Assembly: GCA_963575745.1 (NCBI GenBank)
Contig: CAUYUJ010019262.1
Location: 89,468 to 153,467, forward strand
Direction of reading: 5' to 3'
DNA from: Prorocentrum cordatum
Lineage: Eukaryota > Sar > Dinophyceae > Prorocentrales > Prorocentraceae
Length of the DNA stretch: 64,000 nt
Both the position numbers and the translations under genes were made by a program. The notes below the pieces were generated by a model, which was given only the letters and a program-made list of their open reading frames with translations, did not search any database and had not been told where the DNA came from. Shown one piece after another: positions 53,101-61,118 of this stretch. How positions within the stretch are numbered: position 1 is the first letter of the stretch; the number at the start of each line of letters is the position of its first letter.

Positions 53101-55550
53101 GGCGAGTCTTGGAGGACATGCAGAGGGGCAAGCTGCCTAGAGGAGCTAAGCCAGCAGCAGACCCAGCTGATGAGGGACTCGACGAGATCACCATGCCAGG
53201 TGGCTTCAAGCTCGGCCTGAGCAACCACGAGGTGATCGATCTGGACGGGGACAGCTCAGAGGCAGGGGACCCGCAGCCAGCTCCGCAGCAGCCACCCAGC
53301 CATCCGTACTCTGTCGTCCACGCCAGCTTGAGGCTCGTCGACCACATGGAGGGCTACGCAGAGCTGTGGATGAACATGGTCGACCAAGAGGTCTGGGACG
53401 ACATGGGCGACTGGATGGAGCACTGCGTGCCGTACCTCTTGGCCATCACCAATGTGGGTGGCAGAACGGACACGCAAGAGCAGACCAGGGCCGTCACCGT
53501 GCAGGAGATCCAGCAGATAAAGGACTTCTGCGAAGAAGTCTGGCGCAACACGCACCGCACGCGACGGAGGCTCATGACCAGGATGCTTACCCTCCCGCAT
53601 GGCACATGGCAGCAGGCAGCTAGAGTGCACATGGACGCCTTCCACAACAGAAGGAACAACATCATAGCGCACAGCATCCCCAGCAGTGAGCGCAGGCCGC
53701 TGCCGAGAACAGCGGAGGCCAGCCGAGAGTGGTCACCAGAGAACCTGGACGATGATGACTCGACCCCAGACAGTGAAGCCCCAGAGCTGGAGGGTGAGCC
53801 GAGCAGTCAGGAGATGGAGACCATGGCGGGACCTGATCAGAGGCACGACGCCAACAGCCTGATGCAGACGGCAGTGCAGGTGGCAGTAACGCTGACCAAG
53901 CCAGTGGGGCCCGACCTGATGAAGTTCGTGAGCGAAGCTGACGAGGCCAGCTTGCTCCACCCAAGGCTTCGACACAACAAAGGAGAAGCCGACCAGGACC
54001 CCGAGCAGGAGGTGGCGTGGCTCGAGAGGAACAGGCTCGAGCAGCTCATGCAGTCGCTGGCAGGCTGTTGGAGCCAGAAAGAGGGCGAGCTGGGCTGGCC
54101 ATCGTGGCAGGCCGCGTGCGTGCCCCATGTGATGAGGGCGCTGCAGACTGGCGTCTATCAGACGCTTTTCAGCCACGTGTCAGGGACGAGCCGCCAGCGC
54201 AGCCAGCGCCGAGCGGCGGAGGAGATCTGCCGCCTGGCATGGCTCAACAGCGGAGAGGAGCGCAGACAGATCCAGCAGCAGGACCCGAAGGAGGCAGAGC
54301 GGCGCAGAGCAACGGCTGAGCAGATCCTGGGCGTGACTGAGCCAGAAGTGAGGAGCCGCAGCCCGCGACCGCAAGCCGCAGGGCGAGTGCCAAGCAGGGC
54401 TCCAGCCACACAGCCGAGGAGGCCCCTGTGCGGAGAGGGGACAGGCCACCAAGGACCCCTGCGCGGCGAGGGGTTAGGCCGAGGAGGACCCCAGCGTGGC
54501 GAGGGGTTAGGCCACAGCCCTGCGCCAGACGGGATGCAGAGGGGTGCCCGTCCCCCACCAGCAGGACGCAGCACCAAGGACATGGCAGACCTCGACCACT
54601 TCCCTGAAGAGGAGAACAGAGAGGACAGCCCCCAGCAGGACGTAGACAAGCAGTGCAGCGATTACAACCACCAGCAGTTCCCAGATGCACAGCACAGCAT
54701 AGGGTACCACCTGGCAGACCGCAGAGGACCCCAGCGTGGCGAGGGGTTAGGCCACGGAGGACCCCAGCGCGGTGAGGGGTTAGACCGCAGAGCCAAAGAC
54801 AAGCAGAGGATCGAGGCGGAGGTCCCTGACGAGCCCAGTGAGCATGACGCGGACGTCTTGACCAACAGTATGGTAGACAGGACCTCGCAACTAACAGAGC
54901 GGACCCATACCCTGGGAAACCGACAGACTGAACGCGAGGGGGAGGGCTTGGCCCGCGGATACCACGTGAACCGCGAACACAGTGAGAGGCATAGTCGGGA
55001 GACCTCGCCTGAGCCAGTGTGCAGCAGCACCGAGGGTGGGGACAGTGCGAGACTCGGCGCTCCCCCGCGTGGCGAGGGGTTAGGCCACAAAACAGCGCAG
55101 CCTGAGAAGGCGGCAGACCACGACGATACAGACTGGCAGCGGGACTTGAATAAGATCGTCGGCGACCCACCCCAGCGCGGTGAGGGGGTAGACCGCAAGG
55201 CACCCCTGCGTGGCGAGGGGTTAGGCCACGGAAATCCCTTGCGCGATGAGGGGGCAGGCCGCAGGACCAAAGGCAAGCAGAGGCTTGAGGCGGAAGCCCA
55301 TGACGTGCCCAATGAGCAAAACGCGGACCTTTTGACCAACAGTGTGGTAGACAGGACCTCGCAACTAACAGAGCGGACCCAAACCCTGGGAAACCGACAG
55401 TCTGAACGCGAGGGGGGGGGGCACGGCCCGCGGATACCACGTGAACCGCGAACACAGCGAGTGGCAAAGTTGCGGGACCCCGCCCGAGACAGGGGGCAGC
55501 AGCACCGAGGATGGGGACAGTGCAAGACGCGGCGTACCCCCGCGCGGTGA
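47130..55550 (+). CDS. very long RT/RNase H polyprotein with repeated novel domain
   Basis: The open frame is about 2,800 codons; the real start may be later, for example ATG 47673, since residues 90-135 are a TCC microsatellite read as Ser. Acidic HDPFEDEEE repeats come first, then novel domain copy 1 (residues ~662-780). RT follows: GFMPMPYRIW (fingers), FYDAANFYD (motif A, Asp ~1121), AGCGQAVDL (motif B) and QQYLGDLALQ (motif C, ~1214, Gly replacing the first Asp of YxDD). Next are a CARCG...HRYYAC zinc motif (~1558) and RNase H with FTDGSGG, VPRAEL, IVSDCKYAL and GNEMADKYAGW, which retains its acidic residues. A CATC...CEKCGG ribbon (~1886-1990) and novel domain copies 2 and 3 (~2065-2190, ~2296-2402) follow, then PQRGEGL repeats. 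No EEP domain is visible. The last ~45 residues are probably out of frame. Confidence 0.8.
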   Translation: MDVPAPSAEGNRRGETSSGIQRSSPPSSHQKKQIRAGATKTIGIAPLLCMSWFVAIVGVWRPCLGPGGLVGIRPRRTKQFKHCPREGIAFFLVPPSSSSSSSSSSSSSSSSSSSSSSSSSSSSSSSSSSSSFPLDQLELLRTVPWKPHIGIRLKLRGRPLKLKGRVLRRPAAIKPPVAVERMPKSRAACRRAARGGQEAMRRRQQALAEAGCDQEGNDMEPVPQLYYDKEVQHVIPDELWQATSERVSLRVYDELPQHLQHTVVGKMMERDMLDLGQQYDHFASTLELSLCESIGIPEEDRGRHLGHSRPPSYKSVSIKDTVTSTPWAGVERKIHAWWAEISSLVRQLSHHDARAQEAAASRQGKTQARPDEDSGGGQGPLELELGPVISGSQEGHEEGDPAPALSPSKSSGGSSVERSPTERGKGPPELQQRSAGSGGAAGGVPDLHVGHTHSTADSCPEGMQRGALPPPAGRNTMDIQDHDPFEDEEEYLEYRQEIADQENSDGYHQHIEGQQASLESSQTARRRAAGPDSHPPAGRSTMDVQDHDPFEEEEDRFQNRQETADQEDCDGYHQRIEGQLDGNGYGQTARRQAAGSGETAPGDTHCSPPQPAGTLEAEGTDHLRSQNQAPPSPEADEQRDMGLPPTDPWNDDQHQREREDYVAMRDDLEYWAAIWMDNLVQLPTDNSNWMQICVPFLETILGGGGNNGMVRLLRRWYQQAGLSHIIRDLCERAWRHAEPRRRGFLQGLAREVPTRRHELEMMHWRELANLRRFMREVIGERAPEGAARRQLHDAPGTGSGQSSRREQQVRTHSGRQTHQQINTRQQLAQQLNQPDPGRLNDEGAAKDQQQALLADLRAIAEGALVDPGTISRVAEEVKSMAKLLTKAVKKAYIHWVHDATAGSAKMAHAYTKAAERSHLEDILEHEGQVINHPQQLVDLRKEAWQRRWTRDAQKAERIQEALAKLRQAALAQENALEPISKDIIGSIIQHLKSNAGQGADWWRAPELKAMGAQGLEDFVQCLTSCEQRAAWPWQLYLVLELLLGKKPGIGGERPIGFMPMPYRIWSAARRPIVATWSKAAAGFWDTAVAGPSALRVAMHRLTRAEAATEMGFHAAGVFYDAANFYDNIGLDQLIEKASALQYPLLSLAMAVQMYLAPRAIMAHSLFSDIFEPANSMVAGCGQAVDLTRPLLYGILDAAHRHHIFVAMQQYLGDLALQVEGARRQVIDQIKHVAALVHDGFKQLAIPISVKTAVVASDKDLQAEVASILDSLGTPNKQPGVVRDLGVDTSLGKQLRRPTHAARQAKAKQRVAKLRDLAKTDARGAAKVYAAGAYCQQAWDLPAHGITPTEAKLVRATEAALLTGGHKAGRCTSTILLIQRGMQEAVTRAIGDQIKQFWLTVVDHPTELKRYQRGRLLLYAKLGALEPNRRWQQVKGPMAGVIVQLLGLGWIPRRLDSWISPAGDEWAYKPDDIPHFGALLHEVQQSAQQQLWQQAAGHRSGEGLQAGGDLYQLQRHLRRRRRKGQHAEAAMLETIAVAGIWTRERRRAANLNQEGDDTCARCGEAIETAEHRYYACPATAEIGHSNDTDLAKKAKDALDQRQDLHFWLRGIPPAAWAAKVDPGEDAAKAAQIFCTSEEAQAAAQSGHKVRADYVFTDGSGGAGETARDPRLRRCGWAVVAFRFDEQGRPQEVAAWYGTIRAPHTVPRAELTAMSKAIGYTTAATARGLNIVSDCKYALDALKQIQDPEDLDYRSTNYDVWLQTKQQLQNSTGTIMGHHIPSHLIEHPTELERWNGPTWWVIGNEMADKYAGWGAEHGALDPATIVQQQIRDQITMAVQNRLLAINMAAMVEDPNKAPQRPRAKRRKPQTARDRAAQQGHDLRKLHPRWWCATCRSGPAKGQSIRDWLAETGKCLGKYGGHQDQHGNVRLDFKAVQIGTQVVHGSHKTQYTHGWLWCEKCGGTSYLGDHKSRIVAGVARKLARPCQPPTAAGRRVLEDMQRGKLPRGAKPAADPADEGLDEITMPGGFKLGLSNHEVIDLDGDSSEAGDPQPAPQQPPSHPYSVVHASLRLVDHMEGYAELWMNMVDQEVWDDMGDWMEHCVPYLLAITNVGGRTDTQEQTRAVTVQEIQQIKDFCEEVWRNTHRTRRRLMTRMLTLPHGTWQQAARVHMDAFHNRRNNIIAHSIPSSERRPLPRTAEASREWSPENLDDDDSTPDSEAPELEGEPSSQEMETMAGPDQRHDANSLMQTAVQVAVTLTKPVGPDLMKFVSEADEASLLHPRLRHNKGEADQDPEQEVAWLERNRLEQLMQSLAGCWSQKEGELGWPSWQAACVPHVMRALQTGVYQTLFSHVSGTSRQRSQRRAAEEICRLAWLNSGEERRQIQQQDPKEAERRRATAEQILGVTEPEVRSRSPRPQAAGRVPSRAPATQPRRPLCGEGTGHQGPLRGEGLGRGGPQRGEGLGHSPAPDGMQRGARPPPAGRSTKDMADLDHFPEEENREDSPQQDVDKQCSDYNHQQFPDAQHSIGYHLADRRGPQRGEGLGHGGPQRGEGLDRRAKDKQRIEAEVPDEPSEHDADVLTNSMVDRTSQLTERTHTLGNRQTEREGEGLARGYHVNREHSERHSRETSPEPVCSSTEGGDSARLGAPPRGEGLGHKTAQPEKAADHDDTDWQRDLNKIVGDPPQRGEGVDRKAPLRGEGLGHGNPLRDEGAGRRTKGKQRLEAEAHDVPNEQNADLLTNSVVDRTSQLTERTQTLGNRQSEREGGGHGPRIPREPRTQRVAKLRDPARDRGQQHRGWGQCKTRRTPAR
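47408..47525. repeat. TCC microsatellite inside the long ORF
   Basis: CTCCTC/GTCCTC repeat translated as about 40 Ser. Its presence and the unremarkable sequence before it suggest the true protein starts downstream. Confidence 0.85.
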
Positions 55551-56262
55551 GGGGTTAGACCGCAGCAGGCCCCAGCGTGGCGAGGGGTTAGGCCACGGAG
55601 TACCCCAGCGCGGTGAGGGGTTAGACCGCAACGATCCCCAGCGTGGCGAGGGGTTAAGCCACGGAGGACCCCACAGTGGAGAGGGGGCAGACAGCAGCAG
55701 GCCCCCGCGTGGCGAGGGGTTAGGCCACAAGGGACCCCAGCGCGGTGAGGGGTTAGACCGCAACAGGCCCCTGCGTGGCGAGGGGTTAGGCCACGAAGCA
55801 CCCCAGCGCGGTGAGGGGTTAGACCGCAGCAGCCCCCAGCGTGGCGAGGGGTTAGGCCACGACATTCCCCAGCGCGGTGAGGGGTTAGACCGCATGGACC
55901 CCCAGTGTGGCGAGGGGTCAAGACACGATGGGCCCCAGCGCGGTGAGGGGTTAGACCGCAACAGACCCCAGCGCGGCGAGGGGTTAGGCCACCACGGAGC
56001 ACCCCAGCGCGGTGAGGGGTTAGACCGCAACAGGCCCCTGCGTGGCGAGGGGTTAGGCCACGGAGCGCCCCAGCGCGGTGAGGGGTTAGACCGCAGCAGC
56101 CCCCAGCGTGGCGAGGGGTTAGGCCACGAGTATCCCCAGCGCGGTGAGGGGTTAGACCGCACCGACCCCCAGCGTGGCGAGGGGTTAGGCCACGGAGGAC
56201 CCCTGCGCGGCGAGGGGTTAGGCCGCAACGCGCCCCAGCGTGGCGAGGGGTTAGGCCACAGC
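54440..56262 (+). repeat. 33-bp (11-codon) coding tandem repeat with 66-bp alternation
   Basis: CAGCGTGGCGAGGGGTTAGG and CAGCGCGGTGAGGGGTTAGA units alternate, encoding PQRGEGLGH and PQRGEGLDR with two or three variable residues between. They are sparse at 54440-55260 and continuous from 55545 to 56262 (about 22 units). Two longer spacer modules (54790-55080 and 55260-55545) are also duplicates of each other. Confidence 0.9.
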
Positions 56263-56388
56263 TCTGCGCCAGGCAGGGCGATCGAGAAGGCCCATGAGTC
56301 CAGGGACCAGCAGCCAGGGCGGTCCCTGGAAGAGCGCAGAGCGGAGGAGCGGCTGCGGCCGTCCATCAGGCTGCTCCTCAAGCTCTGA
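55441..56388 (+). CDS. probable in-frame C-terminal continuation of the long polyprotein
   Basis: This frame reads YHVNREHSEWQSCGTPPE, matching YHVNREHSERHSRETSPE in the earlier module of the long ORF, and then the alternating RGEGLGH/RGEGLDR repeats, ending with a basic helical tail (AEERLRPSIRLLLKL) and a stop at 56386-56388. The switch of frame happens in a G run at about 55409-55420, where the second module has one base more than the first. The two frames therefore very likely encode one protein of about 3,086 residues. It is separate only if the extra G is real. Confidence 0.7.
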   Translation: MNREHSEWQSCGTPPETGGSSTEDGDSARRGVPPRGEGLDRSRPQRGEGLGHGVPQRGEGLDRNDPQRGEGLSHGGPHSGEGADSSRPPRGEGLGHKGPQRGEGLDRNRPLRGEGLGHEAPQRGEGLDRSSPQRGEGLGHDIPQRGEGLDRMDPQCGEGSRHDGPQRGEGLDRNRPQRGEGLGHHGAPQRGEGLDRNRPLRGEGLGHGAPQRGEGLDRSSPQRGEGLGHEYPQRGEGLDRTDPQRGEGLGHGGPLRGEGLGRNAPQRGEGLGHSSAPGRAIEKAHESRDQQPGRSLEERRAEERLRPSIRLLLKL

Positions 56389-57394
56389 GTGGGCAGCGGC
56401 AGCATTTCTTCAGACTGCCGCTGCTCACGGGGCGACTCCATGAGTCACAGAGTGGCGGCAGTAAGACGCCGTGAGATGAGGCCGCTGGCCCACCCCGCCT
56501 CGGGCCTTTCGGCCTGCGCGGAGTGACGAGACCAGGGGCACCCACTCGCGGGCGGGAACACGCGGGTTTAAAAACTCCTCCTTCCCCCTCTCCTTTTCGT
56601 TTGCCGATCGGCGCGGAGCCTCGCCCGCCCCTCTCCATCCCCCCACATTCCGTCCCCTCCACAGGACGCACAGCTGCAAACCGCCGCGCCGAGCAGAGGT
56701 CCGGAGCCAGACCCCTCCCCCCCCCCCGCCCTCCGCCCAATGCCGAACCGCCGAAGAAGAACACGTTCACGCAGGGGTGGACGGGGGGGGGGGCGGGAGG
56801 AAGGCCCAGAGGCCAGCGTCGGGGCTGTCGCGCAGCGGGGGTCGGCGCTGAAAGGGGCACAGCCGATCCCCCCTGCTCGGAGGCAACTCCTGGGAGGTCA
56901 AATTCTGATTTTGTCCGGGTCCGAAATCCCGCTCGATCCGGCGCAATACCGCTTAATCCAAGGCCCAATCTGGCGCAGCAGCCCCCAATGGGGCTTATTC
57001 CGCCTTAATCTTTCCGACGAAAACCTCCCAGTAGTTGCCTCCTAACCCCTGGCCGGCCCGGGTTTGAGAGCAACGTGGGGCCGAGTCCCCCTTTTGCGGT
57101 CGGACCGAGCTGTAAGATCGAGGTCGGTTGCCACCCTCCGACACGAGGGTTCCCCTATCGCATAAGATGTCTCTTCCCCCGGCTCGAACGGCCCCACAGA
57201 GGGATACCACGGGTAACACGCCCCAACGATGGCATCAAAGCCGTCAAACAATTGCAAACACCTAGAAGCCCCATGAAAAAAAACATTAACAAATTTACCG
57301 ACAACTACACAGCTCCCGACCCCGCAGCTCCACACTGCAAACGACCACTCGGACAGGCGACCACGGTGCGACAGTATGGGCCGGCGGAATGAGC
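56389..57394. other. intergenic, no gene recognised
   Basis: Several mononucleotide C and G runs (56710-56728, 56785-56795). The end, GGCCGGCGGAATGAGCGAAG at 57377, is the inverse of the left end of the 30224-30622 insertion. No gene; the first part is probably 3' UTR of the long ORF. Confidence 0.35.
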
Positions 57395-57915
57395 GAAGCG
57401 ATTAAATAATTACTTGAAAGAGCTCCACGGATTGAGGGCGGGCAGGTTTCAAAATGTGAGTTTCGCCTTAGCGCCGCACGCATTCGTCTTAAGCAGATGG
57501 ACGAGCGTCACGGATTGAGGGCGGTTCATGTTTAACATGTGGTTCTCGGTTTAGCGCCTTGCACATTCGTTGTTAACAGTTGAACGAGTTTCATTGACTC
57601 ATGGTCAACAAAGCAGAAATGGCGGTTTGGAAATATTCAGGATTATGTTGGTGCAACGTTCACATTGGTTCGCAGTGCTGACGTCCCAGGAACGGCGTGC
57701 TGGCACGATTCCAGATCGTCAAGACGCAACGGTCAGTTTGATCCATGGCGTTGGAGTCCCGAGAACAGTGTTTTGGCGTGTTTCGGGTTGTTCAAACGGT
57801 TGTCTTCCAACGAGGCAGTTCCCTCAGTGAAACTAAACCGTTGTAGGGGTATGCGCAGAGCGTGCTTGGAGGCAGGTTCATTCAAACATCGTTGATGACT
57901 CTTGGGTTCCACTGG
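57395..57915 (+). repeat. composite dispersed repeat, copy E (5'-truncated)
   Basis: Two or three monomers (GAGGGCGGGCAGGTTTCAAA; AGCGCCGCACGCATTCG) and a 3' region matching copy C almost throughout (CGTCAAGACGCAACGGTCAG, GGTTGTCTTCCAACGAGGCA, CTCTTGGGTTCCACTGGACC), ending at a TCC tract. Confidence 0.75.
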
Positions 57916-58485
57916 ACCTCATCCTCCTCTCATCCTCCTCATCCTCCTCCTCCCCTCTCACCTCTTCCTCATCCTCCTCTTCCTCGTCGTCCTCATCCTC
58001 ATCATCATGTTACTATTCCTCTTCCTCCTCCTTCTCCTCGTACTCCTCCTCCTCCTTCTCCTCCTCCTCCTCCTCCTCCTCCTCTTCCTCGTCCTCCTGC
58101 TTTTCCTCCTCCTCCTTCTCCTCCTCCTACTCCTCCACCTCCTCATCCCTGCCTCCGCCTCATCCTCCTCCACCTCCTCCTCCTCCTCCTCCTGCTCCTC
58201 CTATTCCTACTCCTACTCCTACTCCTACTCCTACTCCCTCTCGTCCTCCTCTTGCTCCCTCTCCTCCTTCTCCTCCTCCTCCTCCTCCTCTGCCTTCTTC
58301 ACCTCCTCCTCCTCCCATCCTCCTCCTCCTCACACCTCCTCCTCCTCCTCCTCCTCCTCCACCTCCTCATCCCTGCCTCCGCATCCGCCTCGGCCTCCTC
58401 CGCCTCCTCCTCATCATCCATCTCCTCCTCCTCCTCCTGCTCCTCCTCCTCCCCCTCCTCCTCCTCTTCCTGTTACTTCTCTCCT
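57916..58485. repeat. long TCC/TCTTCC microsatellite
   Basis: About 570 bases of pyrimidine-rich repeat with ACTCCT and CGTCCT variants. Confidence 0.9.
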
Positions 58486-59353
58486 CGGTGATGTTCTTGG
58501 TTGCTCCTGGGGGATGCACCAGGGCTCGAACTAAACAGTGTTTTGGGCGATGCCGTGGACCTTTTTCCGTTTTTGATCCCGTGTCGCAGCAGAGACAGAG
58601 CGAAGACAAGCCGAAGGAGAACGAAAGCGGAATGAGAACGCAAAGCCCGGTGTAGTTCCAGCGGCTGTTTCTGGGGGGCACGCACATTGAAGTTAGAGTT
58701 CATGGATTACCGGCGGGTCCCGTTTCCGTCCAAATTCCCAGATTTGTTCGCGTCGTGACAAAATCATGACGGGAGGATTGAGGCCGTTCTCTCGGCTTCG
58801 GGGGGTTCTCCTTGGGGCCCGGTACCGTCAGACAGCGGCTCGGGATGCCAAGGCGGCCCCAGGGAAAGAGCCGGGATTTCGGGGACCGCGAACCGAAAAC
58901 ATCAGGCCACTGCACATCTGGGCTCGGCGCGCCTCGTCGCCAGATATGGCCGCACCGGCGCCGTGCGCCGCCTCCCCTCGGCCCGCAATCCATGCCAGCG
59001 TGTGCTGGTACGCTGGATTCGCATCTTGTCGGCTGGCGGCGACCCCGCCGCCGGCGTTCAACGCTGCACGCCGCCCGTGGCTCAGAACCGTCCCTCCGCT
59101 GAGCCAGCTGTCGTCTCGGAAAAACGCCCGCTCTCGTTCCAGGTCGAAGGATACCCGCGGTGTCGGGAACCAGCGCCGCAGTCGGCAGCTGACACGACGC
59201 GAACCTGCCATGCACGACATCCTCTTCGACGTGCCTTTGGCTCTTGGCGCCCCCAGTGCACATTTCCCCCCCGCCGTCCCGCCACGCTGCGGCCGCCGCG
59301 ACGCCTGGGCGCCCGAAGGCTGCCTTCTCCTCCCTCTCCTTCTCCTCGTCTTT
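58486..59353. other. GC-rich stretch, no gene recognised
   Basis: Frames are open on both strands (58766-59437 plus, 58700-59467 minus) but both run through the F4 element and lack motifs. I cannot support a gene. Confidence 0.3.
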
Positions 59354-59460
59354 CAGGAGGGAAAGGCACACACACAGACACGAATCAGCGTCGACTCCCA
59401 GAAAAATATAAAAATATTGGAAGTACAGGGGGGGTGAAACTCCAGAGAATATGGAATAAC
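59354..59460 (+). mobile_element. F4 short element, copy e, 3'-truncated
   Basis: It begins CAGGAGGGAAAGGCACACAC and keeps the AAAATATAAAAATATTGG region, but lacks the CCCCTTCA end. It is cut off by the element starting at 59461. Confidence 0.65.
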
Positions 59461-59697
59461 ATGTCACCGGCTAACGTAGGTCACGGTAATGAATAAACGC
59501 ACATTCTTAAAACAAATGATTGGAACGGCGATGATCTATGAAAGCGAGAAACGGATTTATTAGATTGCGCCGCCTAATCAAACCAAGACAGCACATCATT
59601 TAGTAAACACAGAAACCGGTTTTATTACATTCAGAAACGGAGTTTCAAAATCGGGGGCCATGTTTCTTACCATGACTTGAGTTGCTCGATCAACATG
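59461..59697 (+). mobile_element. dispersed element with imperfect inverted ends, copy 2
   Basis: Same unit as 19945-20202 (GTCACCGGCTAACGTAGGTC to TGAGTTGCTCGATCA). The 5' 24 bases GCTAACGTAGGTCACGGTAA resemble the inverse of the 3' end (GCAACTCAAGTCATGGTAAG). It directly truncates F4 copy e. Confidence 0.65.
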
Positions 59698-59744
59698 GGA
59701 AATCCTGGGATTTGTGTCTACATCTTTGCGTGTTGCTGGGCCAC

Positions 59745-60115
59745 TTCAGTCCCCCTTCCTCCCTTGACTCCTCCCCCCTCCCCCATCCCTCCCTCCTCCC
59801 TCGTGCTTCGGTTCCTCGCCCCTCCCCCTTCCCCCCTCCTCCTGCCCCCCTCCCTGATCCCTCCCTGCCTCCCCCCTCATCCCCTCCCCTCCCCCCCCCT
59901 TCCCCTCCATCCCCCCCCTCCCCCCCCCCCACCCTCCTTCCCCCTCCTCCCCAACCCCCCCTCCCTCGAGAGGATCGTCGACGCCATCGAGGCGGAGTTC
60001 CGCGCCGAGATCCAGCACGAGGAGGCCCTGGTCTCCCGCGCGAGGCACGAGCAGCGCACGGCGGAGCGCCTCAGGCGCCCCCCCCCCCCCGGCGCGCGGG
60101 CCCCGCTCCAGCCCC
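59745..60115 (+). other. CCCTCC tract and exon-like fragment
   Basis: A CCCTCC polypyrimidine tract (59750-59965) is followed by LERIVDAIEAEFRAEIQHEE (about 59967-60026) and EALVSRARHEQRTAERLRR, an amphipathic helix far more protein-like than the surroundings. It is possibly one exon; the protein is unrecognised. Confidence 0.35.
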
Positions 60116-60487
60116 GGGAGCCTTGGGACGGGGGTCAGTGCAAACGGGGGTCAGCCAGGGCGCCAGACCCTGCAGGATCCTGCGAAGACCCCCTCTGGCT
60201 GACCCGGGTTCGCGAGCCGCTCGTGGCCGCGAGGCGGCCGCGCTTATTGGTTGACCCGGGCTTGCGAAGACCTGCATCGCAGTTTTTGCTTCCCTGCATT
60301 ACAGTTGTTTGGTTTCCTGCTGACCCGGGTCTGGATTGACCCGAATCAGAAGATCCCCGACAGCCCCAGCGGCGCAACGGGTGCTCACTGATGGGTATTT
60401 TGGAGACTCGCCGAAAGTTGCCACTCTAGGGCCTACTTCTGGCACTGCGGCGTTGCCCAAGGCGGGGGGGGGGCTTCGCCGTTGGTG
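60116..60487. other. intergenic with GCTGACCCGGG repeats
   Basis: (G)TTGACCCGGG or CTGACCCGGG is present at about 60199, 60251 and 60310. No gene. Confidence 0.35.
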
Positions 60488-60635
60488 TTAAGTAGGGCAC
60501 GTCCCCCTGCAGGAGGAATACTCAAAAATAGTATTTCAAAATCAGGGGACGATTGTTCTACTATTTTGAATGTGTTTGACTATCTTTATTTTCCTTCGAA
60601 ATTCCGCCTGTAGGAGAACATTCCCGACCCAACGT
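60488..60635. mobile_element. TTAA-type inverted-repeat MITE, copy 1
   Basis: TTAA then GTAGGGCACGTCCCCCTGCA at the left; the right end (CGCCTGTAGGAGAACATTCC, then CGACCCAA) is its imperfect inverse. It is similar throughout to copy 2 at 60959-61118 but the right TTAA has decayed. Confidence 0.7.
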
Positions 60636-60958
60636 TAGTGGAGTCCCCGTTAGAGGGGCGCTGACGGCCCCGAGAGGTGCCGAAGCGGCCCCTGCGCGCG
60701 CGTGCTCGGGGCGGCGGCGGCGATGGCGCCCACGGCGGTCACAACGAAGACGACGCCGACGGCGCCGACGACGACGACGAAGAAGAAGACGACAAAGACG
60801 ACGAAGGCGAAGACGACGACGATGACGACGACGACGACGACGACGATTTCAGAGGAGGGGAGGAAACCGATGCCGCTACACATCCCTCGTCGCCACGGTT
60901 GGGCTCGCCTCGGAAGCTTGGTCAGAAAGCACCCCAGGGAGAGGTCCAGGGAGTAGCG
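60636..60958. other. intergenic with GAC microsatellite
   Basis: A GAC/GACGAAGAC tract (60740-60850) is flanked by GC-rich sequence. No gene; it separates the two MITE copies. Confidence 0.45.
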
Positions 60959-61118
60959 TTAAGTCGGGCATGTCCCTCTACAGGAGGAATATTCAAAGAT
61001 AGTTGAAACATTGTCTGGGGACGATGTTCCGATTATTTGTTGAGTATGTTAAAACATTGTTTGAGTGTTTTTACTGTTTCGTCCAAGATCCGCCTGTAGG
61101 GGGACATGCCCGATTTAA
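60959..61118. mobile_element. TTAA-type inverted-repeat MITE, copy 2
   Basis: TTAA at 60959-60962 and at 61115-61118 enclose 152 bases whose ends, GTCGGGCATGTCCCTCTACA and TGTAGGGGGACATGCCCGAT, are inverse over about 27 bp with few mismatches. TTAA duplication is typical of piggyBac-type transposition. No coding capacity. Confidence 0.8.

Noticed and set aside
58700-59467. Minus-strand protein of 255 codons
   Set aside because: Its N-terminus is encoded by an inverted F4 element and the remainder lacks any recognisable fold.
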